The translations under genes were made by a program, and so were the position numbers. Source: Brevibacillus formosus (GTDB lineage: Bacteria; Bacillota; Bacilli; Brevibacillales; Brevibacillaceae). From it: 64,000 nucleotides of DNA. The notes under the pieces are model-generated. The model was not told where the DNA came from, searched no databases, and saw only the letters and a program-made list of their open reading frames with translations. Numbering within the stretch: position 1 is the first letter of the stretch; every line of letters begins with the position of its first letter. The stretch spans positions 124,001 through 188,000 of the forward strand of contig NZ_PXZL01000010.1 of assembly GCF_003013405.1 (NCBI RefSeq), written 5' to 3'. Positions 47,362 through 54,826 of this stretch are shown here, in pieces.

Positions 47362-48741
47362 ATGCACGCTGACACTCGTATACTCATTGTTGATGACGAA
47401 GCAGATTTCCGCCATCTATTAACCAGTCGATTAAAGAGAAAGGGATATACCACGCTGGAAGCATCTGACGGAATCAGCGCACAGAAGCTAGTGACCAGCG
47501 AAACGATACATGTGATTCTGCTTGATTTGAAAATGCCCGGGATGGACGGTCTCGCCTTTCTGCAATGGTGCAAGGAAGCCTCACCTGCCATTCAAATCAT
47601 TGTTGTGACGGGACACGGAACCATCGAAACAGCTATCGAAGCGATGAAACGCGGCGCTTATGATTATTTGACAAAACCTTACAACCTCAATGAATTGGAG
47701 GTTCTGATATCCAAGGCCCTCGAAAAACAGCAATTGACCGAGGAAAACCAACAGTTGAGAGAAGCTCTATCGACAAATGGGAAAACGACGTTTCAAATCG
47801 TTGCGGAAAGCCCGAAGCTAAAAGAGGTCATAGCAACTGCCAAGCGAGTGGCCAGTACGGATTTTCTCGTTCTCTTAAAAGGGGAAAGCGGGACAGGGAA
47901 GGATGTCATCGCGAGACTCATTTATGAATGTAGTGAGCGAGCATCAGAGGCATTCGTGCCGATCAATTTGGGGGCGATACCAGAAACGATGCTGGAAAGT
48001 GAACTGTTCGGGCATGAAAAGGGAGCTTTTACAGGCGCAACTGCTCAGAAAAAGGGACTGGTAGAGATTGCCCACCTGGGGACGCTCTTTTTGGATGAAG
48101 TAGGGGACTTGCCTTTTCCTTTGCAGGTCAAGCTGCTCCGTTTTCTGGAAACAGGTGAATTTCGCCGAATAGGGAGCCCGATTCTGCACAAGGTGGATGT
48201 TCGTATCATTGCTGCTACCAATGCCGATCTGGAAAAGAAAGTAGAAGAAGGAACGTTTCGATCCGATCTATATTTCCGGCTGCATGTCATGGATATAACG
48301 ATTCCACCCCTCACCCAGAGAAGAGAGGACATTTTGCCACTGGCCGCTTTCTTTTTGAATCGACTCAAGCGCAAGTACCCAGTCAAACCGCTTTCTTTGA
48401 AAGCGCAGGCAGCTCTTTTGGCCTACTCATTCCCGGGGAATGTTCGGGAGTTGGCTCATATGATTGAACGCGCTGTCGTTTTGGCAAAAGGAGAGGAGAT
48501 TGAGGACAAGGATCTTTTTCCTCACGAACAGCCAGTACTTCACAACCCGTCAGATCGGAAGCTCCTTTCATCAGCAGAAACGGAAGAGGAAGAGGTATTT
48601 TTACTGAAAAATGTAGAGCGAGAACATATCAAGCATGTGCTAGACGTTCTGCAATGGAACAAGACCAAGACAGCTGAGAAGCTGGGGATCAGCGTACGTA
48701 ATCTGTATCGCAAAATCGAAGAGTACGAGCTGCGACCGTGA
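47362..48741 (+). CDS. sigma-54-dependent response regulator (NtrC family)
   Basis: A 459-aa transcription activator. Receiver domain with phosphoacceptor Asp55 (VILLDLKMPGMDG). AAA+ domain with Walker A GESGTGKD (about 174-181), the sigma-54-contacting GAFTGA loop (220-225) and LFLDEVGDLP. A C-terminal Fis-type helix-turn-helix recognises DNA (NKTKTAEKLGISVRNLYRKI). All parts needed for sigma-54 activation are present. Likely target: the palindromes and -24/-12 promoter directly downstream. Confidence 0.95.
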   Translation: MHADTRILIVDDEADFRHLLTSRLKRKGYTTLEASDGISAQKLVTSETIHVILLDLKMPGMDGLAFLQWCKEASPAIQIIVVTGHGTIETAIEAMKRGAYDYLTKPYNLNELEVLISKALEKQQLTEENQQLREALSTNGKTTFQIVAESPKLKEVIATAKRVASTDFLVLLKGESGTGKDVIARLIYECSERASEAFVPINLGAIPETMLESELFGHEKGAFTGATAQKKGLVEIAHLGTLFLDEVGDLPFPLQVKLLRFLETGEFRRIGSPILHKVDVRIIAATNADLEKKVEEGTFRSDLYFRLHVMDITIPPLTQRREDILPLAAFFLNRLKRKYPVKPLSLKAQAALLAYSFPGNVRELAHMIERAVVLAKGEEIEDKDLFPHEQPVLHNPSDRKLLSSAETEEEEVFLLKNVEREHIKHVLDVLQWNKTKTAEKLGISVRNLYRKIEEYELRP

Positions 48742-48777
48742 CATTTTGTCGCATACTGACCATGACATTTTGGCATG
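48739..48777 (+). promoter_or_regulatory. two palindromic activator sites (UAS)
   Basis: TGACATTTTGTCG (48739-48751) and CATGACATTTTGGCATG (48761-48777) share TGACATTTTG, are each dyad-symmetric, and have centres 24 bp apart, about two helical turns. They lie about 65-95 bp upstream of the sigma-54 promoter. The second, extended to GACCATG/CATGGTC and followed by a T-rich run, may also terminate the regulator transcript. Confidence 0.6.
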
Positions 48778-48838
48778 GTCTTTTCTTTTTCTTGCAGTTT
48801 GGGAGCGCCAAGCCGTTCGTTTTCTTGCTTTTATCGTT

Positions 48839-48854
48839 TGGCATGCCTCTTGCT
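48839..48854 (+). promoter_or_regulatory. sigma-54 (SigL) promoter of the cytochrome gene
   Basis: TGGCATG-CCTC-TTGCT has the invariant GG and GC separated by exactly 10 bases and matches the -24/-12 consensus TGGCAYR-N4-TTGCW fully. It lies 45 bp before the cytochrome start. Confidence 0.85.
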
Positions 48855-48899
48855 ACTCTCATGGTGTGAATGCACGATCAACATGGAGGAGTGAGAGCT

Positions 48900-49829
48900 A
48901 TGATCAAAAAAGAGAAGACGGGCTGGAAGAAGCTGTCTATGGTAGTAGTAGCGATACTGGTCTTTGCAGGCTGCGCTACACAGCCGACCGCTCAACCCAC
49001 AACAGTGAATGAGGCCAAAGATAAAACAGCGAGTGGGGCAACGGGAGCGATCAATCTAGATTCCTACACCCCGCCTAGTATGGACAAGGTGCCAGAAGGG
49101 CCATTGGGAGAATCGATTAAGTATGGACATAAGTTAATGAATGAAACGAGCACAGTGATCCCTGAATACACAGGGAATAAGCTCTCCTGCTCCAGCTGCC
49201 ACGGTAATGCCGGAATGGATGCGACCTCTCCTTTAACAGGTGTCACCGCAGTCTATCCCCAGTACATTCCAAGGTCTGGCAAAGTGCTTACCATTGAGGA
49301 TCGCATCAATGGTTGCTTTCAACGAAGCATGAACGGAAAGCCATTGCCTTACAACAGCGATGAAATGAGAGCGATGGTCGCCTATCTGACGTATATCTCA
49401 ACAGATGTACCAGTAGGCATTAAAGAGCGCCCGTGGATAGAGAAAAATGATATGAAGAGCGTACCTCAACCGAATGTGGCCAATGGAGAAGCCCTCTTTC
49501 AAAAATCGTGTATGCAATGCCATGCAGCTGATGGTTCAGGTACAGGTCCAAGCTCTGGACCAGCGCTATGGGGGGATAACTCCTTTAATATTGGTGCAGG
49601 TATGGCCCGAATTTCCAAAGCTGCTGGCTACATTCAGCGCAATATGCCTCTAGGGGAAATGGGCGGTATCAAGCAAGGTTCGTTAACGGATCAAGAAGCA
49701 GCGGACCTAGCTGCCTATATTTTGTCCAAGCCGCGTCCGGACTTTTCCAAAAAGGCACAAGACTGGCCAGCTGGAGGCGTTCCAAAGGATGTGCCGTATG
49801 AAGTAGACAGTTCAAAGAAAAAGCAATAG
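48900..49829 (+). CDS. lipoprotein di-heme cytochrome c, TsdA-like (thiosulfate dehydrogenase/tetrathionate reductase family)
   Basis: A 309-aa exported lipoprotein: signal peptide with lipobox FAGC (lipid Cys25), then two c-type heme sites, CSSCH (97-101) and CMQCH (204-208). The block after heme 1 (YPQYIPRSGKVLTIEDRINGC, in pieces YPQYIPRSGK and EDRINGCFQRSMNGKPLP) is characteristic of TsdA. Cys139 there matches the position of the Cys heme ligand of TsdA. Met249 (RNMPLG) may ligate heme 2. TsdA joins two thiosulfates to tetrathionate, or the reverse. RBS GAGGAGTGAGAGCT fixes the ATG. The exact reaction is inferred. Confidence 0.8.
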   Translation: MIKKEKTGWKKLSMVVVAILVFAGCATQPTAQPTTVNEAKDKTASGATGAINLDSYTPPSMDKVPEGPLGESIKYGHKLMNETSTVIPEYTGNKLSCSSCHGNAGMDATSPLTGVTAVYPQYIPRSGKVLTIEDRINGCFQRSMNGKPLPYNSDEMRAMVAYLTYISTDVPVGIKERPWIEKNDMKSVPQPNVANGEALFQKSCMQCHAADGSGTGPSSGPALWGDNSFNIGAGMARISKAAGYIQRNMPLGEMGGIKQGSLTDQEAADLAAYILSKPRPDFSKKAQDWPAGGVPKDVPYEVDSSKKKQ

Positions 49830-49853
49830 GAACTCAATACCTAACCCCAAAAA

Positions 49854-49870
49854 GGGGGCTGTCCCAAAAG
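49854..49870 (+). repeat. possible insertion-sequence end remnant
   Basis: GGGGGCTGTCCCAAAAG resembles the terminal repeats of IS1182/IS4-type elements of Bacillales, recalled from memory. No transposase or matching second end is in the window. Confidence 0.3.
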
Positions 49871-49944
49871 TTATAAAATGACGGAGGGATAGTCCTCTTT
49901 TTGATAAAATGGAAGTGGCGAATTGTCAAAAAAGGAGGCGCCCA

Positions 49945-50613
49945 ATGATTAAAACCTTTCAAAAAGGCATTATTTTCGATATGGACAATACCTTGTTGCA
50001 ATCCAGGATCGATTTTACCGAGATGAAGCGGGCCATTTTTCAGCTATGGGTGGACAATGGGATCATTTCTCCTACACTTGAGTGGGAAAAGCATACTGCA
50101 TCGCAGCTCATTGAGATCGGGCGAAAAGCGGAGCAGATGACGAGAGAGCTGGAGCAAGCGATGTGGGATGCGGTAACCGCGATCGAGAAGGAAGGGATGC
50201 ATGGCGCTGTTCTGGAGCAGCACGCGGTAGAAGTTCTAGAAGAGTTAAAGAACCGATATCAGCTGTATATCTTGACCAACAACGCATATGCCGCCGCTGA
50301 GGAGGCTTTGAACGAGACGGGAATCGCCTCCTATTTTGATGAAATCGTCGCACGCGAGCAGATGACGACCTTGAAGCCATCTCCATCGGGCATTCACTAT
50401 ATCCGCAGCCGCAAGCCAGACTGGCCTGTTTCAGCTTGGACGATGATCGGGGATTCGTGGATCGATGGAAAGGCGGCCTGTGACGGACAAGTTGCTTTTA
50501 TTGCCTATCAAGGGAATGAGCTGGACATGGAGCGAAATGGTGTTGTGCCAAGGGCGTACATAAATGATTTGGAAGAACTCCTGACCGTTCTTGAAAAGTT
50601 TGAGCAAGAGTAA
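49945..50613 (+). CDS. HAD-superfamily hydrolase
   Basis: A 222-aa phosphatase-like protein. Motif I is FDMDNTLLQ (nucleophile Asp12, Asp14). LYILTNNAYAAAEEAL is motif II (Thr), TTLKPSPSGIHYI motif III (Lys), and MIGDSWIDGKAA motif IV. A helical cap lies between residues 18 and 85. AAAAAAGGAGGCGCCCA fixes ATG 49945. Substrate unknown. It stands alone between the cytochrome and the riboflavin locus. Confidence 0.88.
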   Translation: MIKTFQKGIIFDMDNTLLQSRIDFTEMKRAIFQLWVDNGIISPTLEWEKHTASQLIEIGRKAEQMTRELEQAMWDAVTAIEKEGMHGAVLEQHAVEVLEELKNRYQLYILTNNAYAAAEEALNETGIASYFDEIVAREQMTTLKPSPSGIHYIRSRKPDWPVSAWTMIGDSWIDGKAACDGQVAFIAYQGNELDMERNGVVPRAYINDLEELLTVLEKFEQE

Positions 50614-50657
50614 AGTGCACTTCTCCAGTAAATGATTACAGACAATAGCGAAAAGTA

Positions 50658-50666
50658 TGCTATACT
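50658..50666 (+). promoter_or_regulatory. promoter of the riboflavin operon
   Basis: Extended -10 TGCTATACT about 20 bases before the first FMN aptamer; the -35 is weak. Confidence 0.5.
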
Positions 50667-50685
50667 TTGCATAACTGAATACCAG

Positions 50686-50823
50686 CCTTCAGGGTAGGGT
50701 GCAATTCCCGACCGGCGGTAATGACGAACGCACGTCTGAGCCCGCGACTCGCTATCGAAGCAGTTGATAGCGACTGACTTGGTGCAAATCCAAGGCCGAC
50801 GGTACAGTCCGGATGGGAGAAGG
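50686..50823 (+). ncRNA. FMN riboswitch (RFN element), copy 1
   Basis: A complete RFN aptamer: P1 CCTTC / GAAGG, then the conserved blocks AGGGTAGGGTG, GACCGGCGGTAATGACG, GTCTGAGCCCGCGA, a variable P5-like arm (GCTATC / GATAGC), CCGACGGTACAGTCCGGATGG and GAGAAGG. All six helices can form. It senses FMN and is followed by its own terminator at 50887. Confidence 0.95.
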
Positions 50824-50886
50824 TATTTGGAACGGCCTGTTTCGCTGTTTTTTTCAAAAAAACGGCAGAAGCAAGGCTTCTTTCTG

Positions 50887-50925
50887 AACGCCCTGAGCAT
50901 AATATTCATGGGCGTTTTTATTTTT
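50887..50925 (+). terminator. expression platform terminator of FMN riboswitch 1
   Basis: Stem AACGCCC / GGGCGTT with a T-rich tail. The preceding AGAAGCaaGGCTTCT can form an alternative hairpin. Confidence 0.8.
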
Positions 50926-50945
50926 CATAAAACTTCATAGCGACA

Positions 50946-51084
50946 ATCTTCAGGGCAAGGTGAAATTCCTGACCGGCGGTAATGGCGTACGTACGTCTGA
51001 GCCCGCGACTCGCTGACCACGCTTTTGCAGCGACTGATCTGGTGAAATCCCAGAGCCGACGGTACAGTCCGGATGGAAGAAGAT
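50946..51084 (+). ncRNA. FMN riboswitch (RFN element), copy 2
   Basis: A second full aptamer with P1 ATCTTC / GAAGAT and the blocks AGGGCAAGGTG, GACCGGCGGTAATGGCG, GTCTGAGCCCGCGACTCGCTG, CCGACGGTACAGTCCGGATGG. The core is nearly identical to copy 1; the variable arm differs (GCTGACCACGCTTTTGCAGC). It is 122 bases after copy 1 and just upstream of ribD. Confidence 0.95.
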
Positions 51085-51144
51085 TTTTTTGCTTTCTTCA
51101 TTTGTTTTTTCAAAAAACGGATGAGGTAAGGCTTCTTTCCCTAT

Positions 51145-51178
51145 GCCCTGAAACGCTTTGAGGTTTCAAGGGCTTTTT
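51145..51178 (+). terminator. expression platform terminator of FMN riboswitch 2
   Basis: Stem GCCCTgAAAC / GTTTcAAGGGC with T5. The sequence AAGGCTTCTTTC before it is shared with copy 1. Confidence 0.8.
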
Positions 51179-51221
51179 GCGTTGTGTTTGGCTGGAATGA
51201 TGGAACAGAAAGGAGTGCGGT

Positions 51222-52328
51222 ATGGAGCAGGACAGCAAGTACATGGATCTGGCGCTGGAGCTGGCACGATCGGCACGAGGCCAAACCAGTCCGAATCCCA
51301 TGGTCGGAGCTGTAATTGTGAAGGATGGAACCATCGTGGGAATGGGAGCGCATCTGCGGGCAGGAGGACCCCATGCTGAAGTGCACGCACTGCGGATGGC
51401 TGGGGAAAAAGCGCAAGGTGCGAGCGTGTACGTGACGCTGGAGCCTTGCAGTCACTACGGGAAAACACCGCCGTGTGCAGAGGCGTTGATCGCAGCTGAT
51501 GTACGTCGTGTCATTGTAGCGACGCTCGACCCGAATCCACTGGTAGCGGGACGAGGAGTGGAGATGCTGCGGGCCGCAGGGCTGGAAGTGACGGTCGGCG
51601 TGAGAGAAGAGGAAGCGAAGGCGCTCAATGAAGTCTTTTTCCATTACATCCAAACCAGACGTCCATTTGTGACGGTAAAGACGGCCAGTACATTGGACGG
51701 GAAAATCGCTTCGTTCACGGGACACAGTCGGTGGATTACGGGAGCAGAGGCTCGGGCAGAGGTGCATGAACTGCGCAGGCAGCACGATGCGATCCTCGTT
51801 GGGATTGGGACGATTCTCGCGGATGATCCACTGTTGACGGCGCGCCAGGAAGATCAGCGTTTTGGAAGCCAGCCAGTTCGCTTTATTTTGGACAGCCATT
51901 TACGGACGCCGTTGGATGCCCGAGTCGTCCAGAATGCAGATGCGAAGACATGGATCTTTACGACAGGTGCAGCTCCAAGGGAAAAGCAGGAGCAGCTTGA
52001 GGCAAGAGGAGTAAAGATCATTACAACGGCAGGGCCAATTCGCGTGGAAAAGGTGCTGGATACGTTGGGAGAGCTGGGGATTACCTCGTTGCTAGTAGAA
52101 GGCGGGCAGGAAGTAAACGGCTCCTTTTTGCAAGCGAGAGCGATTCAAAAGGTCGTGAGCCATATCGCGTTAAAGCTGATCGGAGGAAGCGGTGCGCCCT
52201 CGCCATTCGGTGGTCAAGGCTTTGCGACGATGGGAGAAGCGGTACAGCTGACAAATGTCACGATCACTCCTATTGGGAAAGGTGATGTACAGATCAGCGG
52301 GTACCCACAATGGGAGGATCAGACGTAG
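51222..52328 (+). CDS. ribD: bifunctional riboflavin biosynthesis deaminase/reductase RibD
   Basis: A 368-aa two-domain enzyme for two successive steps of riboflavin synthesis. The deaminase domain (about 1-145) has zinc motif HAEVHAL and PCSHYGKTPPC. The reductase domain (about 146-365) has VKTASTLDGKIAS, ITGAEARAEVHELR and LLVEGGQEVNGSFL. GAAAGGAGTGCGGT precedes the ATG. First gene of ribD-E-BA-H, controlled by the tandem FMN riboswitches. Confidence 0.97.
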   Translation: MEQDSKYMDLALELARSARGQTSPNPMVGAVIVKDGTIVGMGAHLRAGGPHAEVHALRMAGEKAQGASVYVTLEPCSHYGKTPPCAEALIAADVRRVIVATLDPNPLVAGRGVEMLRAAGLEVTVGVREEEAKALNEVFFHYIQTRRPFVTVKTASTLDGKIASFTGHSRWITGAEARAEVHELRRQHDAILVGIGTILADDPLLTARQEDQRFGSQPVRFILDSHLRTPLDARVVQNADAKTWIFTTGAAPREKQEQLEARGVKIITTAGPIRVEKVLDTLGELGITSLLVEGGQEVNGSFLQARAIQKVVSHIALKLIGGSGAPSPFGGQGFATMGEAVQLTNVTITPIGKGDVQISGYPQWEDQT

Positions 52329-52347
52329 CGAGTAAGGAGGAGAGAGC

Positions 52348-53004
52348 ATGTTCACGGGACTGGTCGAAGAAGTGGGCGTGTTGGAATCGATTCAAGGGAA
52401 CGAGCAGGCGAGTCGACTGGTCATCCGCGCACAGCAGGTACTCGAAGGGGTGAAGCTCGGCGACAGTATCTCGGTCAATGGCATTTGCCTTACGGTTACT
52501 TCTTATACCAATCGTCAGTTTAGCGTCGATGTGATGCCAGAGACGATGAACAAGACGAGCTTGCGCCAACTACGCAGTGGACAGCGAGTGAATTTGGAGA
52601 GAGCGATGCGGCTGGGGGACAGATTTGGCGGGCATATCGTCTCCGGACATGTAGACGGGACCGGAGTGGTTGCTTCACGAGAGGTGAATGCGAATGCAGT
52701 CGTGTTTCGGATTGAGGCCAAACCGCAGCTGTTGAAGTACGTCATTGCCCGAGGATCGATTTGCATAGACGGTATCAGTCTCACCGTGGTGGACGTAAAC
52801 GATAGCGGTTTTACCGTTTCGATCATTCCGCATACGCTGGCGAATACGAGTCTTGCAGACAGACGACCTGGGGACTTGGTGAATCTCGAAACAGATGTCA
52901 TCGGCAAATACGTGGAGCGTTTGTTAGGTTATCAAAGCCATGGCGGTACAGAAAAATCTGGCGGGCTCAGTCTAGCCTTTTTGCAGGAAAACGGCTTCGC
53001 GTGA
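52348..53004 (+). CDS. ribE: riboflavin synthase alpha subunit
   Basis: A 218-aa enzyme that converts two lumazine molecules to riboflavin and a pyrimidine. Starts MFTGLVEEVG, the invariant N-terminus, followed by two lumazine-binding beta-barrel repeats (DSISVNGICLTVTS and GSICIDGISLTVVD; GGHIVSGHVDG between). AAGGAGGAGAGAGC precedes the ATG. Works inside the RibH capsid in Bacilli. Confidence 0.97.
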   Translation: MFTGLVEEVGVLESIQGNEQASRLVIRAQQVLEGVKLGDSISVNGICLTVTSYTNRQFSVDVMPETMNKTSLRQLRSGQRVNLERAMRLGDRFGGHIVSGHVDGTGVVASREVNANAVVFRIEAKPQLLKYVIARGSICIDGISLTVVDVNDSGFTVSIIPHTLANTSLADRRPGDLVNLETDVIGKYVERLLGYQSHGGTEKSGGLSLAFLQENGFA

Positions 53005-53020
53005 GTAGGAGGGAGAAATT

Positions 53021-54220
53021 ATGTTTCATCGCATAGAAGAAGCGTTGGAAGATTTGCGTCAGGGCAAGGCAGTCATTGTGGTAGATGATGAGGATCGGGA
53101 AAACGAAGGAGATTTTGTCTGCATGGCCGAAGCGGCTACGCCGGAAATGATCAACTTCATGGTCACACATGGCAGGGGACTCGTTTGCGTACCGGTGACA
53201 GAAGAGCACGCAACTCGCTTGGAGCTGGCTCCGATGGTGAATGCCAATACAGACAAGCAAGGAACGGCTTTTACCGTGTCCATTGATGAAGGGAGTACAC
53301 ACACAGGGATTTCCGCTCATGAGCGCTCTCAGACGGTCCTGGCGATGCTGGACGCTCAGAAGACCGCAGAGGATTTCCGCAGACCGGGACATATTTTTCC
53401 GTTAATCGCGAAGTCTGGCGGTGTATTGCGTAGAGCAGGTCACACGGAGGCGGCAGTTGATTTGGCTCGCTTGGCGGGGGGCATACCGGCGGGAGTCATT
53501 TGCGAAATTATGAATGAGGATGGCTCTATGGCACGTCTGCCGCAATTGGTAGAGATCGCACGCCGCTTTGATCTCAAGCTGATTACAATTGCAGACTTGA
53601 TAGCGTATCGGATGCGGACGGAATCCATGGTGAAAAAGGAAATCGAAGTGCAGCTTCCGACCGCTTACGGTGATTTTCGAATCGCAGCCTATACGAACGA
53701 GCTGGATGGCAAAGAGCATGTGGCTCTCATCAAGGGAGAGATCGGACCGGATGAGCCCATTCTCGTCCGCGTTCACTCGGAGTGCTTGACAGGCGATATT
53801 TTCGGCTCACATCGCTGCGACTGCGGTCCACAGCTGCACGCTGCATTGGAACAGATCGAAGCGAACGGACGCGGCATTTTATTGTACATGCGCCAGGAGG
53901 GCAGAGGCATTGGCTTGATTAACAAGCTGCGTGCCTACAAGCTGCAGGAGGAAGGCTTGGATACGGTTGAGGCCAATGAACAGCTAGGGTTCGCCGCTGA
54001 TCTGCGAGATTACGGTATCGGTGCGCAAATTTTGCGCGATTTAGGCGTGCAACGCATGCGGCTTTTGACCAACAATCCACGAAAAATCCGCGGGCTTACC
54101 GGATATGGATTAACAGTAGAAGAACGGGTGCCGATTCAAATGCCGGAGCATCTGCACAACAAACAGTACCTAACAACAAAACAAGAGAAGCTGGGTCACC
54201 TGCTTCATCTGCACGGATAA
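53021..54220 (+). CDS. ribBA: bifunctional DHBP synthase/GTP cyclohydrolase II RibBA
   Basis: A 399-aa fusion. The N-terminal RibB domain (about 1-200) makes the four-carbon unit from ribulose 5-phosphate: [30 protein letters not shown] and [10 protein letters not shown]. The C-terminal RibA domain opens [24 protein letters not shown] (zinc Cys), [11 protein letters not shown] and [10 protein letters not shown]. The length and domain order are normal. Confidence 0.97.
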   Translation: MFHRIEEALEDLRQGKAVIVVDDEDRENEGDFVCMAEAATPEMINFMVTHGRGLVCVPVTEEHATRLELAPMVNANTDKQGTAFTVSIDEGSTHTGISAHERSQTVLAMLDAQKTAEDFRRPGHIFPLIAKSGGVLRRAGHTEAAVDLARLAGGIPAGVICEIMNEDGSMARLPQLVEIARRFDLKLITIADLIAYRMRTESMVKKEIEVQLPTAYGDFRIAAYTNELDGKEHVALIKGEIGPDEPILVRVHSECLTGDIFGSHRCDCGPQLHAALEQIEANGRGILLYMRQEGRGIGLINKLRAYKLQEEGLDTVEANEQLGFAADLRDYGIGAQILRDLGVQRMRLLTNNPRKIRGLTGYGLTVEERVPIQMPEHLHNKQYLTTKQEKLGHLLHLHG

Positions 54221-54236
54221 GGAGAGGGAATAAACG

Positions 54237-54701
54237 ATGAGAACATTCGAAGGACATTTGGTTGGAACAGGTTTGCGTGTAGGGATTGTGGCAGGACGCT
54301 TTAATGAATTGATCGTAAGCAAGCTGGTCGGAGGGGCTCTCGATGCCCTGAAGCGTCATGGCGTAGAAGATGAGCAGGTAGACGTGGCGTGGGTACCAGG
54401 GGCGTTTGAAATTCCGTTAATCGCCAAAAAAATGGCGGAATCGGGTCGCTATGATGCTGTTGTTACATTGGGAGCTGTCATTCGTGGCTCCACTCCACAC
54501 TTCGATTATGTTTGCAATGAGACAGCAAAGGGAGTTGCGTCCCTATCTCTATCTACCGGGATACCTGTTATTTTTGGTGTTTTGACGACAGACAATATCG
54601 AGCAAGCTATCGAGAGAGCAGGAACCAAAGCAGGCAACAAAGGCTGGGAAGCAGCAACGGCAGCGATCGAAATGGCTAATTTATCTAGGCAGTTCGCTTA
54701 A
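54237..54701 (+). CDS. ribH: 6,7-dimethyl-8-ribityllumazine synthase
   Basis: A 154-aa subunit of the 60-mer lumazine synthase capsid. [48 protein letters not shown] (catalytic His) and [23 protein letters not shown] (in part) are all conserved. Last gene of the operon, with a strong terminator. Confidence 0.97.
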   Translation: MRTFEGHLVGTGLRVGIVAGRFNELIVSKLVGGALDALKRHGVEDEQVDVAWVPGAFEIPLIAKKMAESGRYDAVVTLGAVIRGSTPHFDYVCNETAKGVASLSLSTGIPVIFGVLTTDNIEQAIERAGTKAGNKGWEAATAAIEMANLSRQFA

Positions 54702-54728
54702 TCATTTCATAATAGAACGAGATGTTTC

Positions 54729-54760
54729 AACGGGGGCTTCGGCTCCCGTTTTCTATTTTT
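54729..54760 (+). terminator. riboflavin operon terminator
   Basis: Stem AACGGGgGC-ttcg-GCtCCCGTT with a UUCG-type tetraloop and long T-rich tail. Confidence 0.92.
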
Positions 54761-54762
54761 TT

Positions 54763-54792
54763 GGATAAAATCACCACGGACGGGTCAAAGTA
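54763..54792 (+). promoter_or_regulatory. candidate SigG promoter of the ger operon
   Basis: GGATA-N18-CAAAGTA, close to the forespore SigG consensus GHATR-N18-CATNHTA, 34 bp before the first ger gene. ger operons are forespore-expressed in Bacilli. Confidence 0.4.
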
Positions 54793-54826
54793 AGAAAGAT
54801 TTTCCTGAAAAAAAGGGGGATCTACC

